Positions 25,937 through 41,261 of a stretch of DNA of 64,000 nucleotides are shown here, piece by piece (the stretch's first letter is position 1; every line of letters starts with the position of its first letter). Below the pieces are notes generated by a model, which did no database searches, was not told the origin of the DNA, and saw nothing but the letters and a program-made list of their open reading frames with translations. The DNA is from Sipunculus nudus. Lineage: Eukaryota > Annelida > Sipuncula > Golfingiida > Sipunculidae. The position numbers and the translations under genes were made by a program. Location: the NCBI GenBank assembly GCA_026874595.1, contig CM049308.1, forward strand, positions 95,220,624-95,284,623, given 5' to 3'.

Positions 25937-28900
25937 GTGAAAGCTTTTAAAAAAAGGTATACATTTAAAAGACTATATGTACGTAAATTTAGCTCTGCAC
26001 ATGGAGCTAAATTTAACTAAACACTGAAGTGGAAAGCATGTGTAAAATTAAGTAAAACTCATGACTCGATGAAAGTGGATTTGAACTCGAACCTAAAGGA
26101 CTCGAGTCGACAAGTCTCCCACTGGCAGTTCGATAATAATAATACGTTTTAATTAATGTTCAGTTCACATGATAATTATTTCCTTCTCCCCAGACGAGGG
26201 ACCATGATTATAGCCACAAGAGAAAAAGACAGCTAATCCAGACAACAAAAAAAGTGGGATGCCCTGCCAAAATCAGAGTCCGAGAGGTCATTCAATTCGA
26301 GTGCTTCAAGGTAAAGAACATTTAAAACATCTTTGAACCTTAATCAGGTGTTACATTCTTCAGTCCAGAACAGGGGAATTAACTATTTAATGTTGTGCAT
26401 TCATACTGGTCAGCATCGATCCATCATTCCAGCTTACAGAGATTCCAATTCAGTCCAACTGGCGATAAAATTGAAGATTTATTCTTTAGGAATGTTAATA
26501 AAATAGGAGTTCATTCCAGCAGAAAATCATATAGAAAAAAATTGAAAAGTGAAACTGTTGCTGACTACTCTATGATCCTGTAGATCTTCTTTTAAAGTCT
26601 ATGATCTAATAAAACGGAGCCCTTCATGAAATTTGAAAGCTATGCCACAATGCTCCCCGAGTATATTCTGGCGGTGCTAATATATAGGTCAGACCAACCA
26701 ACCAGTTTCATGAAGATACTCTATTGAATATCAATATACACACTTCGGACCGGGACACTAAATATTGTCCATTCAGGAGCTAGACAAAGTTTTAGGCATT
26801 AATAAATCTGCATATCTTTAACATATACCATGTAGTTAACTCAGTTAAGGCTTAATGAAATAAGAAATGTTATTTTTTACATCTCTGACAACTTGCAGCA
26901 GTGTATTTCTTGATAAGCTAGGTATAGTTTTCAAGACTAAATGGGTGGACCTACGGTAGGTGTGTTAGATGTGGTGGACCTCCGGTAGAAATGTCAGATG
27001 GAGCGGACCTACATTAGGTGTGTTAGATGGAGTGGACCTACAATAGGTGTTTTAGATGGAGTGAACCAACGGTAGGTGTGTTAGATAGAGTGGACCTACG
27101 GTAGGTGTGTTAGATGGAGTGGACCTAAGGTAGATGTGTTAGATGGAGTAGACCTACGGTAGGTGTGTTAGATGGAGTGGACCTACGGTAGGTGTGTAAG
27201 ATGGAGCGGACCTACGGTAGGTGTGTAAGATGGAGCGGACCTACGGTAGATGTGTTAGATGGAGTAGACCTACGGTAGGTGTGTTAGATGGAGTGGACCT
27301 ACGGTAGGTGTGTAAGATGGAGCGGACCTACGGTAGGTGTGTAAGATGGAGCGGACCTACGGTAGGTGTGTAAGATGGAGCGGACCTACGGTAGGTGTGT
27401 TAGATGGAGCGGACCTACGGTAGGTTTGAAAGCTGGAGTGGACCTACGGTAGGTGTGTTAGTTGGAGTGGACCTACGGTAGGTGTGTTAGATGGAGTGGA
27501 CCTATGGTAGGTATGTTAGTTGGAGCGGACCTACTGTAGGTGTGTTAGATGGAGCGGACCTACGGTAGGTGTGTTAGATGGAGCGGACCTACGGTAGGTG
27601 TGTTAGTTGGAGTGGACCTACGGTAGGTGTGTTAGATGGAGTGGACCTACGGTAGATGTTTTAGATGGAGTGGACCTACGGTAGATGTGTTGGACGAAGT
27701 TGACCTACGGTAGGTGTGTTAGATGGAGTTGACCTACGGTAGGTGTGTTAGATAAAGTGGACCTGCGGTAGGTGTTTTAGATGGAGTGGACCTACGGTAG
27801 GTGTGTTAGATGGAGTGGACCTACGGTAGGTGTGTTAGATGGAGCGGACCTACGGTAGGTGTGTTAGCTGGAGTTGACCTACGATAGGTGTTTTAGATGG
27901 CGTGGACCTATGGCAGGTATGTTAGTTGGAGCGGACCTACGGTAGGTGTGTTAGATGGAGTGGACCTACGGTAGGTGTGTTAGTTGGAGTGGACCTACGG
28001 TAGATGTGTTAGATGGAGTGGACCTACGGTAGGTGTGTTAGTTGGAGTGGACCTACGGTAGGTGTGTTAGATGGAGTGGACCTACAATAGGTGTGTTAGA
28101 TGGAGTGAACCAACGGTAGGTGTGTTACATGGAGTGGACCTACGGTAGGTGTGTAAGATGGAGCGGACCTACGGTAGGTGTGTTAGATGGAGCGGACCTA
28201 CGGTAGGTGTGTTAGTTGGAGTGGACCTACGGTAGGTGTGTTAGATGGAGTGGACCTATGGTAGGTATGTTAGTTGGAGCGGACCTACGGTAGGTGTGTT
28301 AGATGGAGTGGACCTACGGTAGGTGTGTTAGTTGGAGTGGACCTACGGTAGGTGTGTTAGATGGAGTGGACCTACGGTAGGTGTTTTAGATGGAGTGGAC
28401 CTACGGTAGATGTGTTAGACGAAGTTGACCTACGGTAGGTGTGTTAGATAGAGTTGACCTACGGTAGGTGTGTTAGATAAAGTGGACCTGCGGTAGGTGT
28501 TTTAGATGGAGTGGACCTACGGTAGGTGTGTTAGCTGGAGTTGACCTACGATAGGTGTTTTAGATGGCGTGGACCTACAGTAGGTTTGTAAGATGGAGTG
28601 GACCTACGGTAGATGTGTTAGACGAAGTTGACCTACGGTAGGTGTGTTAGATGGAGTTGACCTACGGTAGGTGTGTTAGATGGAGCGGACCTACGGTAGG
28701 TGTGTTAGCTGGAGTTGACCTACGATAGGTGTTTTAGATGGCGTGGACCTATGGCAGGTATGTTAGTTGGAGCGGACCTACGGTAGGTGTGTTAGATGGA
28801 GTGGACCTACGGTAGGTGTGTTAGTTGGAGTGGACCTACGGTAGATGTGTTAGATGGAGTGGACCTACGGTAGGTGTGTTAGTTGGAGTGGACCTACGGT

Positions 28901-31900
28901 AGGTGTGTTAGATGGAGTGGACCTACAATAGGTGTGTTAGATGGAGTGAACCAACGGTAGGTGTGTTACATGGAGTGGACCTACGGTAGGTGTGTAAGAT
29001 GGAGCGGACCTACGGTAGGTGTGTTAGATGGAGCGGACCTACGGTAGGTGTGTTAGATGGAGTGGACCTATGGTAGGTATGTTAGTTGGAGCGGACCTAC
29101 GGTAGGTGTGTTAGATGGAGTGGACCTACGGTAGGTGTGTTAGTTGGAGTGGACCTACGGTAGGTGTGTTAGATGGAGTGGACCTACGGTAGGTGTTTTA
29201 GATGGAGTGGACCTACGGTAGATGTGTTAGACGAAGTTGACCTACGGTAGGTGTGTTAGATAGAGTTGACCTACGGTAGGTGTGTTAGATAAAGTGGACC
29301 TGCGGTAGGTGTTTTAGATGGAGTGGACCTACGGTAGGTGTGTTAGATGGAGTGGACCTACGGTAGGTGTGTTAGATGGAGCGGACCTACGGTAGGTGTG
29401 TTAGCTGGAGTTGACCTACGATAGGTGTTTTAGATGGCGTGGACCTACAGTAGGTTTGTAAGATGGAGTGGACCTACGGTAGATGTGTTAGACGAAGTTG
29501 ACCTACGGTAGGTGTGTTAGATGGAGTTGACCTACGGTAGGTGTGTTAGATAAAGTGGACCTGCGTAAGGTGTTTTAGATGGAGTGGACCTACGGTAGGT
29601 GTGTTAGATGGAGTGGACCTACGGTAGGTGTGTTAGATGGAGCGGACCTACGGTAGGTGTGTTAGCTGGAGTTGACCTACGATAGGTGTTTTAGATGGCG
29701 TGGACCTACAGTAGGTTTGTAAGATGGAGTGGACCTACGGCAGTTGGACAGTATATCATGCATTAGATGGAGTGGACCTACGGTAGCTGTGTTAGATGGA
29801 GTTGACCTACGGTAGGTGTGTTAGATGGGGTGGACCTACGGTAGATGTGATAGCTGGAGTGGACCTACGGTGGATGTGTCAGATGGAGTGGACCTACGGT
29901 AGGTGGACAGTATATCATGCATTAGATGGAGTGGACCTTCGGTATGTGTGTTAGATGGAGTGGACCTACGGTATGTGTGTTAGATGGAGTGGACCTACGG
30001 TAGATGTGTTAGATGGAGTGGACCTACGGTAGGTGTGTTAGATAGAGTGGACCTACGGTAGGTGTCTTAGGTAGAGTGGACCTACGGAAGGTGTGTTAAG
30101 TAGAGTGGACCTACGGAAGGTGTGTTAGATGGAGTGGACCTACGGTAGGTGTGTTAGATGGAGTGGACCTACGGTAGGTGTGTTAGATGGGGTGGACCTA
30201 CGGTAGATGTGATAGCTGGAGTAGACCTACGGTTGATGTGTCAGATGGAGTGGACTTACAGTAGGTTTGTAAGATGGAGTGGACCTACGGCAGTTGGACA
30301 GTATATCATGCATTAGATGGAGTGGACCTACGGTAGCTGTGTTAGATGGAGTTGACCTACGGTTGGTGTGTTAGATGGGGTGGACCTACGGTAGATGTGA
30401 TAGCTGGAGTGGACCTACGGTGGATGTGTCAGATGGAGTGGACCTTCGGTATGTGTGTCAGATGGAGTGGACCTTCGGTATGTGTGTTAGATGGAGTGGA
30501 CCTACGGTATGTGTGTTAGATGGAGTGGACCTACGGTAGATGTGTTAGATGGAGTAGACCTACGGTAGGTGTGTTACATGGGGTGGACCTACGGTAGATG
30601 TGTTAGATGGAGCGGACCTACGGTAGGTGTGTAAGATGGAGCGGACCTACGGTAGGTGTGTTAGATTGAGCGGACCTACGGTAGGTGTGTTAGATGGAGC
30701 GGACCTATCGTAGGTGTGTAAGATGGAGCGGACCTACGGTAGGTGTGTCAGATGGAGCGGACCTACGGTAGGTGTGTTAGATGGAGCGGACCTACGGTAG
30801 GTGTGTTAGATGGAGCGGACCTACGGTAGGTGTGTTAGATGGAGTGGACCTACGGTAGGTGTGTTAGTTGGAGTGAACCTACAGTAGGTGTGTTAGATGG
30901 AGTGGACCTACGGTAGGTGTTTTAGAAGGAGTGGACCTACGGTAGATGTGTTAGACGAAGTTGACCTACGGTAGGTGTGTTAGATGGAGTTGACCTACGG
31001 TAGGTGTGTTAGATAAAGTGGACCTGCGGTAGGTGTTTTAGATGGAGTGGACCTACGGTAGGTGTGTTTGATGGAGTGGACCTCCGGTAGATGTGATAGC
31101 TGGAGTGGACCTACGGTGGATGTGTCAGATGGAGTGGACCTACGGTAGGTGTGTTAGATGGAGTGGACCTACGGTAGGTGTGTTAGATGGAGTGGACCTA
31201 CAATAGGTGTGTTAGATGGAGTGAACCAACGGTAGGTGTGTTAGTTGGAGTGGACCTACGGTAGGTGTGTTATATGGACTGGGGTCATAAGGTCAAAGAT
31301 GAGGGCCACAGGTGTCATCTGTCCAAATATTAATTTCCTGATGGTGACTCCAGTTTGGTCTGATTTGGATTTCAAATTTTACTTTCATAGGGCCAACCAG
31401 TAAAGCATGCAAGAAACCTATTTATTTTGCGGTTATGATTTCAAAGGTCAATTAAGGCTGCCGGGCCCACATTTTTAATTTATTGTGGATGCATTTTAAG
31501 CAAAGCTTTTCATCCCAGACCTTCTCTCTTATAGCTCACTTGCCAATAGGCTAAAATTCCTTTCAATTTTCGGGTCACTTAGTAAAAGGTCAATGTCACG
31601 AGAGCCATCTGTCCTCAAATCTACAGAAACATAGGATTTTGTTTAACCCAATAACTTTTGAAGTACTTCATCTCTTTCCTTCAAATTGAACATAACAATC
31701 TCGTTCCAACATTTGGGCCTAAGCCACAGTGGCCTTAGCCTTGCCAAGTGTCAATATATGCTTCAAAATAAGGGTGCCTATTTCAGATAGGGGTATGCGT
31801 TATTTGTCAGGGGATACTATGACATCACTGATGCAAGAAATGTCTAGTTAACATAACGCTAAAATCATATAATGTTGTGTCGTATACCAGTATAACTATT

Positions 31901-34900
31901 ATTAATAAGACTTTCTTTTCAAGAATATTATTATTACATTCGTATGATGCCGCATCCAGGTTTTTAACCATGAAGCCTGTATAATGGATTGTATGAAAAT
32001 GAGTTTTGGGCTGATTTGATAGTTTATATATTAGAGGCGTTTTCTTCCAGGAACATGGTTCAAGCCAGTGGATGCGCCGCCAGGCCGTCAAGAAGATCAG
32101 ACAAGGAGAATGTGATGCGTCTTCAGCACAGCGCCGCTTCTACTTGACTCTCTGTCGCACCAAAGAACACATGTATCACATCTGCGGCAAAGTGAGTAAA
32201 TTGTTTGATAACAGTAGAGTGGCAGTCAGAAAATGAACTTGAAGTGGTTCAGAAGAAAATTCATGTTTGATGCAGTATAATATAACAAAATTTATTTCTA
32301 AAAAATATTTCTTTATATGGCTGCTTGCGAAATTAAGTTGTCAGCGCCATACATTCAGCTGTACATGTAATTTTTGCTTACATTATATCTCCTTACTTAA
32401 AACAATCTTTTTATTGAGCTTCCGCTTTTTCGCAGGACGCAAAACCCGTCCAGCCTATAGACAGGCGAATTATCAACAGAATTCATGAAATCCATCAAGA
32501 ACATGGGACAGCTCAGGTTAAGGATGTGAGACGGCTGCTGAACTATTACGTCAAAGGGGAGCTTAAACAAGAAAACCCTGGAATCGAACTTAGTAGCAGA
32601 AGGTTTAATCCAACGGGCCAGGATATAAGAAACCATTTATATCAAGCAAAGATACGGAACAGGTAGGATTTGGGAAAAATTCATGTTGCTTTGGATTCCC
32701 AGTAAATGCCACATAGATAAATTCCATCACATCATTTCGAGATAAAATTGTATTCACTATTCACTGTTATAATTTGAGGGGATCAATTTCAGTTTGTGAA
32801 GCCTGAAAAAACCTGGTGAGACATTTCTTTAAAAATACTACTTTCATATCGTTCGAGGGCTTCGAGGTTCCTCGTTGTATCAATTTTGACACGGGAAACT
32901 GGGTCAGGGCGACCTAGATTTACGAATCATTTGACTAAAACATTTAATGAGTCTTTTTCACACTTTGGCATATATGCAAAAGAAGACGAAGCCTATTTTT
33001 AATGAGTCCATGCTCTTTCCTCTCAATGACCTTGACCTTGAATAGGTCCACTTTGAGTGAAAATCACATAAAACTTTACAAATCTGAAGAATGACTTCCT
33101 GAATTAAACTGAAAATCAAATTAGCAGAAGGTTGGCGCAGTTCAATATCCGAACATTGCAACTTTGAGAACAGCAGAGGCAAAATAACCGAAAAACTAAT
33201 ATTTAATAACTAGGATAGAGAACTCTCTTCATCAGACGTCTAAAGATTACAGGTCAAGTTTGCAGAATCAAATTATTTTAAAAATTATCGATGGGGTAAG
33301 AATCTAATGATTTCGAGTTCAAAAGATCATTTTTCAAGGTCACACAAACAACTTCTTAAAAAAAACATCTTGTGAAGGATTTTAGGCCACATATTTTATC
33401 AAACTTTATACTTTGATATATTGGTCAGCAACCAATATAGGAAAATTACTCTTATGATCACAAGATTAAAAGTAAAGGTCAGGCTTTCGTTCTTAATTTC
33501 TTCAGACCACCAAGTTTACAGCTGGATATATCCCATCTAATCATGACCCATTTTCGAGAAGATATTCAGTTTTGTGGTCCATTTTTGTCCACGGACGAGT
33601 GTACATCTCGCGAACTTGGAAGTGAAGAATGACTGGAAACGTATATAATATTTGTGAACCTCATACTTTAAAGTCCTATGTATTTTGCTCTCAAATGTGT
33701 CACCATCTGTGTTAAGGGTTGAAGCCGTCAGACATGTAAGAAAACTTGTGACTTTGAATTTGATATTCAAGGTGAATTCGACCAAAATACATAATTATTT
33801 TAACAACATAGCGTTTGAAGGACTGCATTTTCCCCGTAGGGACTCTCGGTCATATAATATAAAAATTACCATGCGAGGATCGAGGGCAAGCAAATGATTT
33901 GAATCCTACAATTTAGCTTTGCCATCATTTAATGGTCTCTTCCACGTGTTTCCTCGTGGACATTCATAATATTTTAAGCATATTTATTGTAATGAGTCAT
34001 ATGTGTTAAGACATGTACTTATATTTCAAAGAGGATGAGATAAACCTTTGTCTTGGTATAAATAAATTTGACAAAATATCATATCAAAATTGATTCAAAA
34101 ATAGCTGAAATTTGTTTACCATTGCGTAACTCCTCCAAACAGGCACTCTGACAACGACCAGAAAAACACAGAGGCATTCATAGAAGAGTGGAGGATGGAA
34201 AACCCGGAAGACAGTATATACTTTCGGCCACAAAGGTAAATTATTTTATATTTTGATTTTCCACATCATACATTGAATCCATAGCTCTCAAAAACTGTAT
34301 ATTCATACTGCATGTAAAATTAAGTGAGATACACAGATACATAAAACTTAGCATTATGTTTCCTTCGGTCTCGTATGATCATACTGAATACATACCTAAC
34401 GAGATAAACCGGTACAACATTTGCATTACGTTTATTTCAGTTTCATATCCATGGATTGGCTTTCTGGTGTTAGGTTTTCTCTTTGGTCATAGCGACTTCC
34501 GTTTTTTTTTTATATTTTCAACAGGAATAATGGAACGGATGAAGAAACATTGCTTCTAGTAGTGCAAACAGCATGGGAGAGACGATTGCTTAACAGATAT
34601 GGCAAAGAGATCTGTCTTCTCGATGCAACGTATAAAACCACACAATACAACATGCCCTTGTTCTTTTTGTGTGTACTAACAAACGCCGGCTACAGCACAG
34701 TGGGTTCCATATTGGTGCAAAAGGAAACAACAGAGTGTTTGATGGAGGGTCTTCGGATTATTAAGACATGGAATCCCGGATGGTCGCCCTCTCATATGAT
34801 GACAGATTATGATGAACGAGAAATAAAGGCTGTCGAGGCTACCTTCTCAGGTAGGACAGTCCCTTGTTAACCGAATACACTACCTCAATCTACAGTGCAA

Positions 34901-37900
34901 GAGTAGTTGTTATGATCATTTCATGATTATGAATTTATATTGGAGAGGCGCTCGTTTATCAAATTTGTCAATTTTCTGTCAAATATTACCTTTGTTTAAA
35001 TGAACTGCACATTATATACTTAAAGTCACTGGATGAGTGTTCTCCCATATTGGTAAATCAGATAATAAAGGAAGGCCATTGATTAATATTCCATATTTAA
35101 AATAACAGATTTCTGTAGGATAATGTTTCACTGAAAGTATGAAGTCGAATGTGTTGTCCCTTCAGGATGCATGGTCTATTTATGTGATTTCCATCGAGAA
35201 CAAGCGTGGCGAAGATGGCTCCTGAAATCGAAGCATGGATTGGCGTCCAAGTTGGAAGATACTTTGTACTTGTAAGTAAAATGTAATTGCTTATTCGTGG
35301 TAACGTCTTTTCAGTTAAATATCTGAAATGGGCCGAATAGAGAAATGCAATCGCCAACTTGTTTCAAGGCCAATGCTTTAAGCTATGTAGGCTGGTCATT
35401 TACGAGGCCATAAGACAATTGACAAGGTTGACTCCATTTCCTCATAAAAAAGCTTTTATGTGATTTGTAAGCAACAGGGCAAATCCCGTAAAACACCTCC
35501 ACCAATTCATATGTCCCGCTGTGACCTTCCGAAACGTTTCTGTGACTTCAGTTCTTCTTGGCCAAAATTTGAACGCAGCCACCATGAACCTGACACTGGT
35601 GTATGTAAACCTCCGATTACACTGAACTGTCAAAAGTAGTAAACCGGGTGAGTTTTGCTCTGTCAAGTTAAGCATAAAGGGGTGTATTGTTGATGTACTA
35701 TCGTAGATGACCAGTAAAAAACTTAAAGGGACCCAATCACCTATCCTACCTTTATAAACTAGATAAAGGTGATCAGTTGGAGCTTTTTTTTTATAAATAG
35801 GCCAGACAACGTAGATGTCGGTGCAATCAGGCTGCTTGTTTTGTTTATTTCGACGCGCTTAATATATGTGGGGAGCCCGCCAAAACAAGTTCAACAAAAG
35901 CTTCTGGTGGCAAGTCAAATAAGCCACAGCATGGCAAATGGCGTCTTGCAACCTTTCCAACTCCACAAATATGCAGCCTGCCACATAAGGTTACATGTTT
36001 TTCTTGTTTTCACCATTTTTGTTTACGAAAAGGTTGTTGATAAACAAGTTCATTCATTTGTTAAGGAGATGTTATCAGACCTTTTCATGACCAGAGGTAA
36101 CCCCAGATCATAAACATATATATATATATATATATATATAGATACTTCTGAAGCGTAAGACTGCCCATGTCCTGCCCCTCCTCAAACAGTTCTATGGGCT
36201 TCCAGTCAAGTACCGCGTAAAATTTAAAATTGCTGTTCTTCTTCACCACCACTTGAAAATCTCATTTCAATCATTCTTGTCTAAAAACTTTGTAAACTAT
36301 TTGCCTTTACGTACGCTGGGTTCGGCTGGTTATTCGGAAGGTCCATAGTTAAATAATATGTATAATTTCTTTTTACAAAAGTTACTTATCTATTTATCTA
36401 TCTATCTATCTATCATTATTATTATTATTATTATTATTAATGAGTAATACACGAACAGCTGTGTCGTGTGGGATGAGTACATAAAATGATATAATAAATA
36501 AATAGATAAAATAATAATAATAATAATAATAAATACATTTATTACTGCGCGGAAATTATGTGTCTAAAAACGAGATAATTTGGTCTGGAATGATAGAACA
36601 GCTAAAATGCAATCTTTCGCCGTTGTCTTAAAGGTTTATTGTCCTTTATTTGATTTCAGGCTGCGGAGCATAGCAAGGGCAGACAGTGAAGCAGAGTACC
36701 AAGAGGCCCTGGGGATGCTGTATGACAGTCCAATGTGGAAAGAAAATATTTCCTTCCAAAACTGGCTGAACAATAAGTGGCTAAGTCAGACAAAGGTCCG
36801 TTTACTTTGTACTATGTTCTGTAAAGGAGGCCGTCTGAAAGGCCGTCAGAGAGTCACCAGATTATTAACACCTGTCTTTAAAGTATAATCGTCAAGTCTA
36901 CACCTATTCAGTTGATATATATTTTGAATCTTGACGTTAAGTAACAGAGAAAACATGGATTTGAACTTATTCGTAAATTAGACTCCATTAGGAAAACAAA
37001 ATAGTTAAAAAACTTTTTGTAGTCCTGAAATGATTTTTCAAGAATGGATTCATGGAATGTTTAGCTCAGTTGACTTGAAGTCCACTGAGGTATAGGCATG
37101 GCGCTTTGTCAATCGTTAGCAAGGCACAAATCGTAACTGCTTTGCCTAGAAATATCTAAGTTAAATCCTTGGAATTAAATTTAAAATCGCTTTGGAAAAT
37201 TGAAATTAGGTCACTGCGACATCCTACTAGCTATGGGGTTGTAAGTTATGGGGCTTGTACGTACCAACCAGAATAATATTAAAAAAATGATACAATACCA
37301 CCAGTATCTTGATACTTAATGCTCGTGTCTTCATGAATCTTGCCCTGAATATTGACCATGACCACTTTTGTCAGTTCCCGAAAACTGGTGGCACCACCTG
37401 TATTTTTCTATTTTTTAGACAATTAAATGACAGCAATTCATTCAGTCTCTCAGCTTTGGTTTTATCTAGTGTCCCCAGACCTGGTGTGTTTATTGATCAT
37501 AAGCTCATACACTACAGTAATCACCCTGTCCGTCCGTCAGTTCGTCTTACCATCAGTCTGTCTGTCAACCTATCCATGAAATTGTTTCCAGATCATAACT
37601 CCATCTCAGTTTGATATATGAGCTTCAAACGTATGTATGGCCCACCACGAAGGCAAGAAAGCTAATGATTTTGGATCATTATGTCAAAGGTCATGGTCAC
37701 AGCGCCCACTTATTTAAAAAGTCTGTGAATTTATTTTTAAGCCAAACATTTTATCCCAAACGTTCTGTGTTGCGTATATAGTGTATATGACCAATTAATA
37801 AGGGAAGAGCCTAATTATATATTGGGTTACAAGGTCAAAGATTAAGGTCGCAAGGGCGCACTGTCCACATATTAGATTCCAGATATTATTTCCAGATTGG

Positions 37901-40900
37901 TTTGACCAACTGGTTTCATCTTAACTTATACAGGGCCCATCACTAAAGTACGACCACTATCCAATTCGAGGTTATGACGTCAGTGGTCTAGGTCACTGGA
38001 CCCATTTCTTTAAAAGAAAGGACTGTGGATGCATTCTTAGCAAAAAAAAAAAACTTCGATCTTTCAAATATTGCTCACTAGGCCCACTTTCTTTAAAGAT
38101 TGTTATGAACATCAAAATTTTGTATGATCAAGGATAGCAAATTCTCAGATTTTTTGGTTACAAGGTCAAGGCTCAAGGTCACGGGCCTCGCGTTTTGAAG
38201 AAGCTAATTAAAATACGGTTATAGACCAATTCAACTGAGCTTCGAGCAACATGGGTTTTAGTTATAGTTCATAAACTTTACAAAGCGCCACAATTACACA
38301 TGTAAACATGTATAATAATACTCACTTACGCTGTACAGACTAAAATTCAAATATATTCGCTGTGAGATCAATTTTCATGTTCATAAAACGATTAATATTG
38401 AATTAAAACAATAATAACATCATGACCTGTTAAAAAGAAAGACTAAAGAGGCTATAACTAAATTGCAAATAAAATGATAGCAATAAACATAGGTGTTATC
38501 GGTGAATACATTATATTTGATAGACAGTTCTGAATAAATGTGTTTTTAATTAGACTTTTAATGATTTAATACTGTCTTGGCATTCGCTGTGTTCCGGAAT
38601 TATTCTAAACAGCCGGCACAGCAATGGTGAAGGCCCTTTACCCCAATGTTTTTTTCCTTGTCTTGGTAACTACAAGCAGGATACGTTGACCGGACCTCAG
38701 AGCACGGCTTGAATTATTCTTCTCAATTAAACAAGACATATACTCAGGTATCTAGCCATGCTTGCTGGCACTTAAATACCAAAAGAGCTATTTCACATTC
38801 AATTCATTAGGCAAACGGAAGCCAGTGAATATCCTTCGTTAATGGAGTTACATGATCAAATCTGTGTGCTCAAAATACCGGTTCGTTTTCTTTTTCAATT
38901 TATAAATCACATTCTTTGGACAGTCATACAATATAGATTTACAAATGTATATATCTGAGGTTACAAAAGATTGAATTAGGGGTTCAACTGTTGATTTGTC
39001 CAGATACTTCTTTATCTGTCTAATTTTAGTCACTTACAGTAACCTATTTTGCAAAAAAAGGTTTACATGATCATAATTCAAAATGTTTGAATCAAACATT
39101 ATGCCCAGGTATTTTATATTTAATTTTTGGTTTGAGGTAACCGCCTCCAGTTTTAAATGCTAACTTTACTATGTATATGTACATTTCCATTCCTGTTTCG
39201 GACTACGCTACAGGGCCGTATCACACGCTTCCTTTCATATAATATCCAGGCGTTAACCAGGCAAGTGATTACTGCACGTACGGGCCTTGGGTGCTGGTTC
39301 ATACCAACGAGGAACCCCCAAAAGCGCATTGGTTTGTGAGTGAAACACGGCCGTGGGCACGACTTTCCCATTAAGCCTGCAGAGCGCTCACCCTGGTTGG
39401 CGGCCGACCGTTAAAATTCTCACCTCCTCGAACTCACGATCTCCCGGCTTCAAGTCCTGTGCTCTACCCCTGGGCCACAAAAGTCGGTCATTATGCCCAT
39501 GTTCCTTATTTTATCAACTGACCTTATCAATGCATTCGCTAGTTTTATTTCGTTAACGTTTACTTTTTGCTAGTTGTTTTGTTCAAACTAACATAAATTC
39601 CGCTTTGATGTCTTTGATTTTTAGTCAGCAGATGAGCATTCATGCTCTGACATCTGAAATACATTTCTCAAGGTTTCTGAGGGGTCCCTATTTTTGAATC
39701 TGGTACGCGTAATCTTCTGAAGTACGAGTAATATGGACCCAAATTCCAAGACATTTTCAGCAAATATATGTAAAATTACCATTATTACTGAGTAAATAAT
39801 CTTAGAAAATATAAGAATCTGAAGGGAAGGATACGTTTTTATGAAATCTACGTGTGTTCTATCCATCGTCGATTAAATAAATAACTGCATATGACCTTTA
39901 GCTTGGACTATACTTTTTTGTTATGTCATTTATTAATGACAGATGATTCTAAAAAGCCAATTAGTATATTAGTGGCAAATACAAGCCCGGTCTGATAGCC
40001 TCAATACTAAGCTGCTTTAATATAGAGACGACGCCTGATAATAAACCTCAGGTTTACCCCCCCCCCCCTTGGGGGCCAAGTTATATTTGTCTTTTCAATA
40101 CGGATATGGAGGTCGTAAAAGAGTTTGAGAAGATATGAGAAACATATTTAAAAATTAAATTAGAAATGAACCCATAAATAGTCATTATTGTAAACCCAGG
40201 TCAGTTAGGATGAGCACTAGATGAACATTCAGTGTATTATTTTGACATGCATGAAAGAGAGGCCGTCTTTTTAAAACCAACTCCCACAATATTTTAATCC
40301 GGCAGAGCTTTTAATATGTTTCATGAAGTTATCCTCGCACATATTTGGTGACATTATACACCAAATAAATTGCATGTGCTTACAGGTATAGCGCTTCCTG
40401 ACTCATTTCAATGATGCATTTAAATGTATCTGATAATTGTGAAATCTATATATCACAAACGCGTTTTATATATTGATTTAGAGATGGGTACACGCATACA
40501 GGAGAGACAACTTGAACATCAAGGTGAATACTACAAATGGCCTAGAGCGTCAGCATCAAGATCTAAAGAAGAAACATTTCGGCTCAGCCAATGATAAAAC
40601 AGTAGCAGGGATTCTTAACACATTACTCAACAATTTTCTGCCTGCCAGAAGAGAACGGTAAGTATATACCGTATTTCCTTCTGGTCTAAAACAGTCGCCT
40701 GCCTTATTTAGGAGGAAAACAGTGCCCCGGAAAAAATAGCCTTCTTCAAAGGCCTGGTTTCATAGTAGGTTCCTTGTCTGTTGCTAAATGTATTTTGTGG
40801 TCACTATAACTGGTGCATTCCCCGGTAAAATTGACCGAAGACTGTTGTATGAATTCAGTTTGTGTATTGATAAGATCATAAATTCCTTTATAACGCTTCC

Positions 40901-40999
40901 ATTTTTCTTACGTGCAAGCCTTTTTCAATAAGGGACACCAAATATTCCCGATTCGTCCTTATGATTAAAGCCGATCACCGATCATATAAAAAGCCACAC

Positions 41000-41080
<81 letters not shown>

Positions 41081-41203
41081 GTTAAGGTATGTGATGAATC
41101 TGGATCACGACCGTCGGTTTCGCCTCGTCGGCTCAATTCAACTAGTTGCGATATTGGTTTTTATCATTTCTTTTTAGCACGGTTGGGTTTCTACTTAAAA
41201 AAA

Positions 41204-41261
<58 letters not shown>

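Larger units (their letters stand above)
36796..40481. other. intron 9
   Basis: 37140-38220 holds dispersed repeats with ccgtccgtc and aaggtcaaggctcaaggtca phrases. 38600-39150 is LINE-derived, 39190-39485 is SINE-like. A C run lies at about 40058-40068. No exon is seen. Confidence 0.55.

Noticed and set aside
26945-31276. CRISPR-like array
   Set aside because: Units are contiguous with no unique spacers, and the window is eukaryotic.
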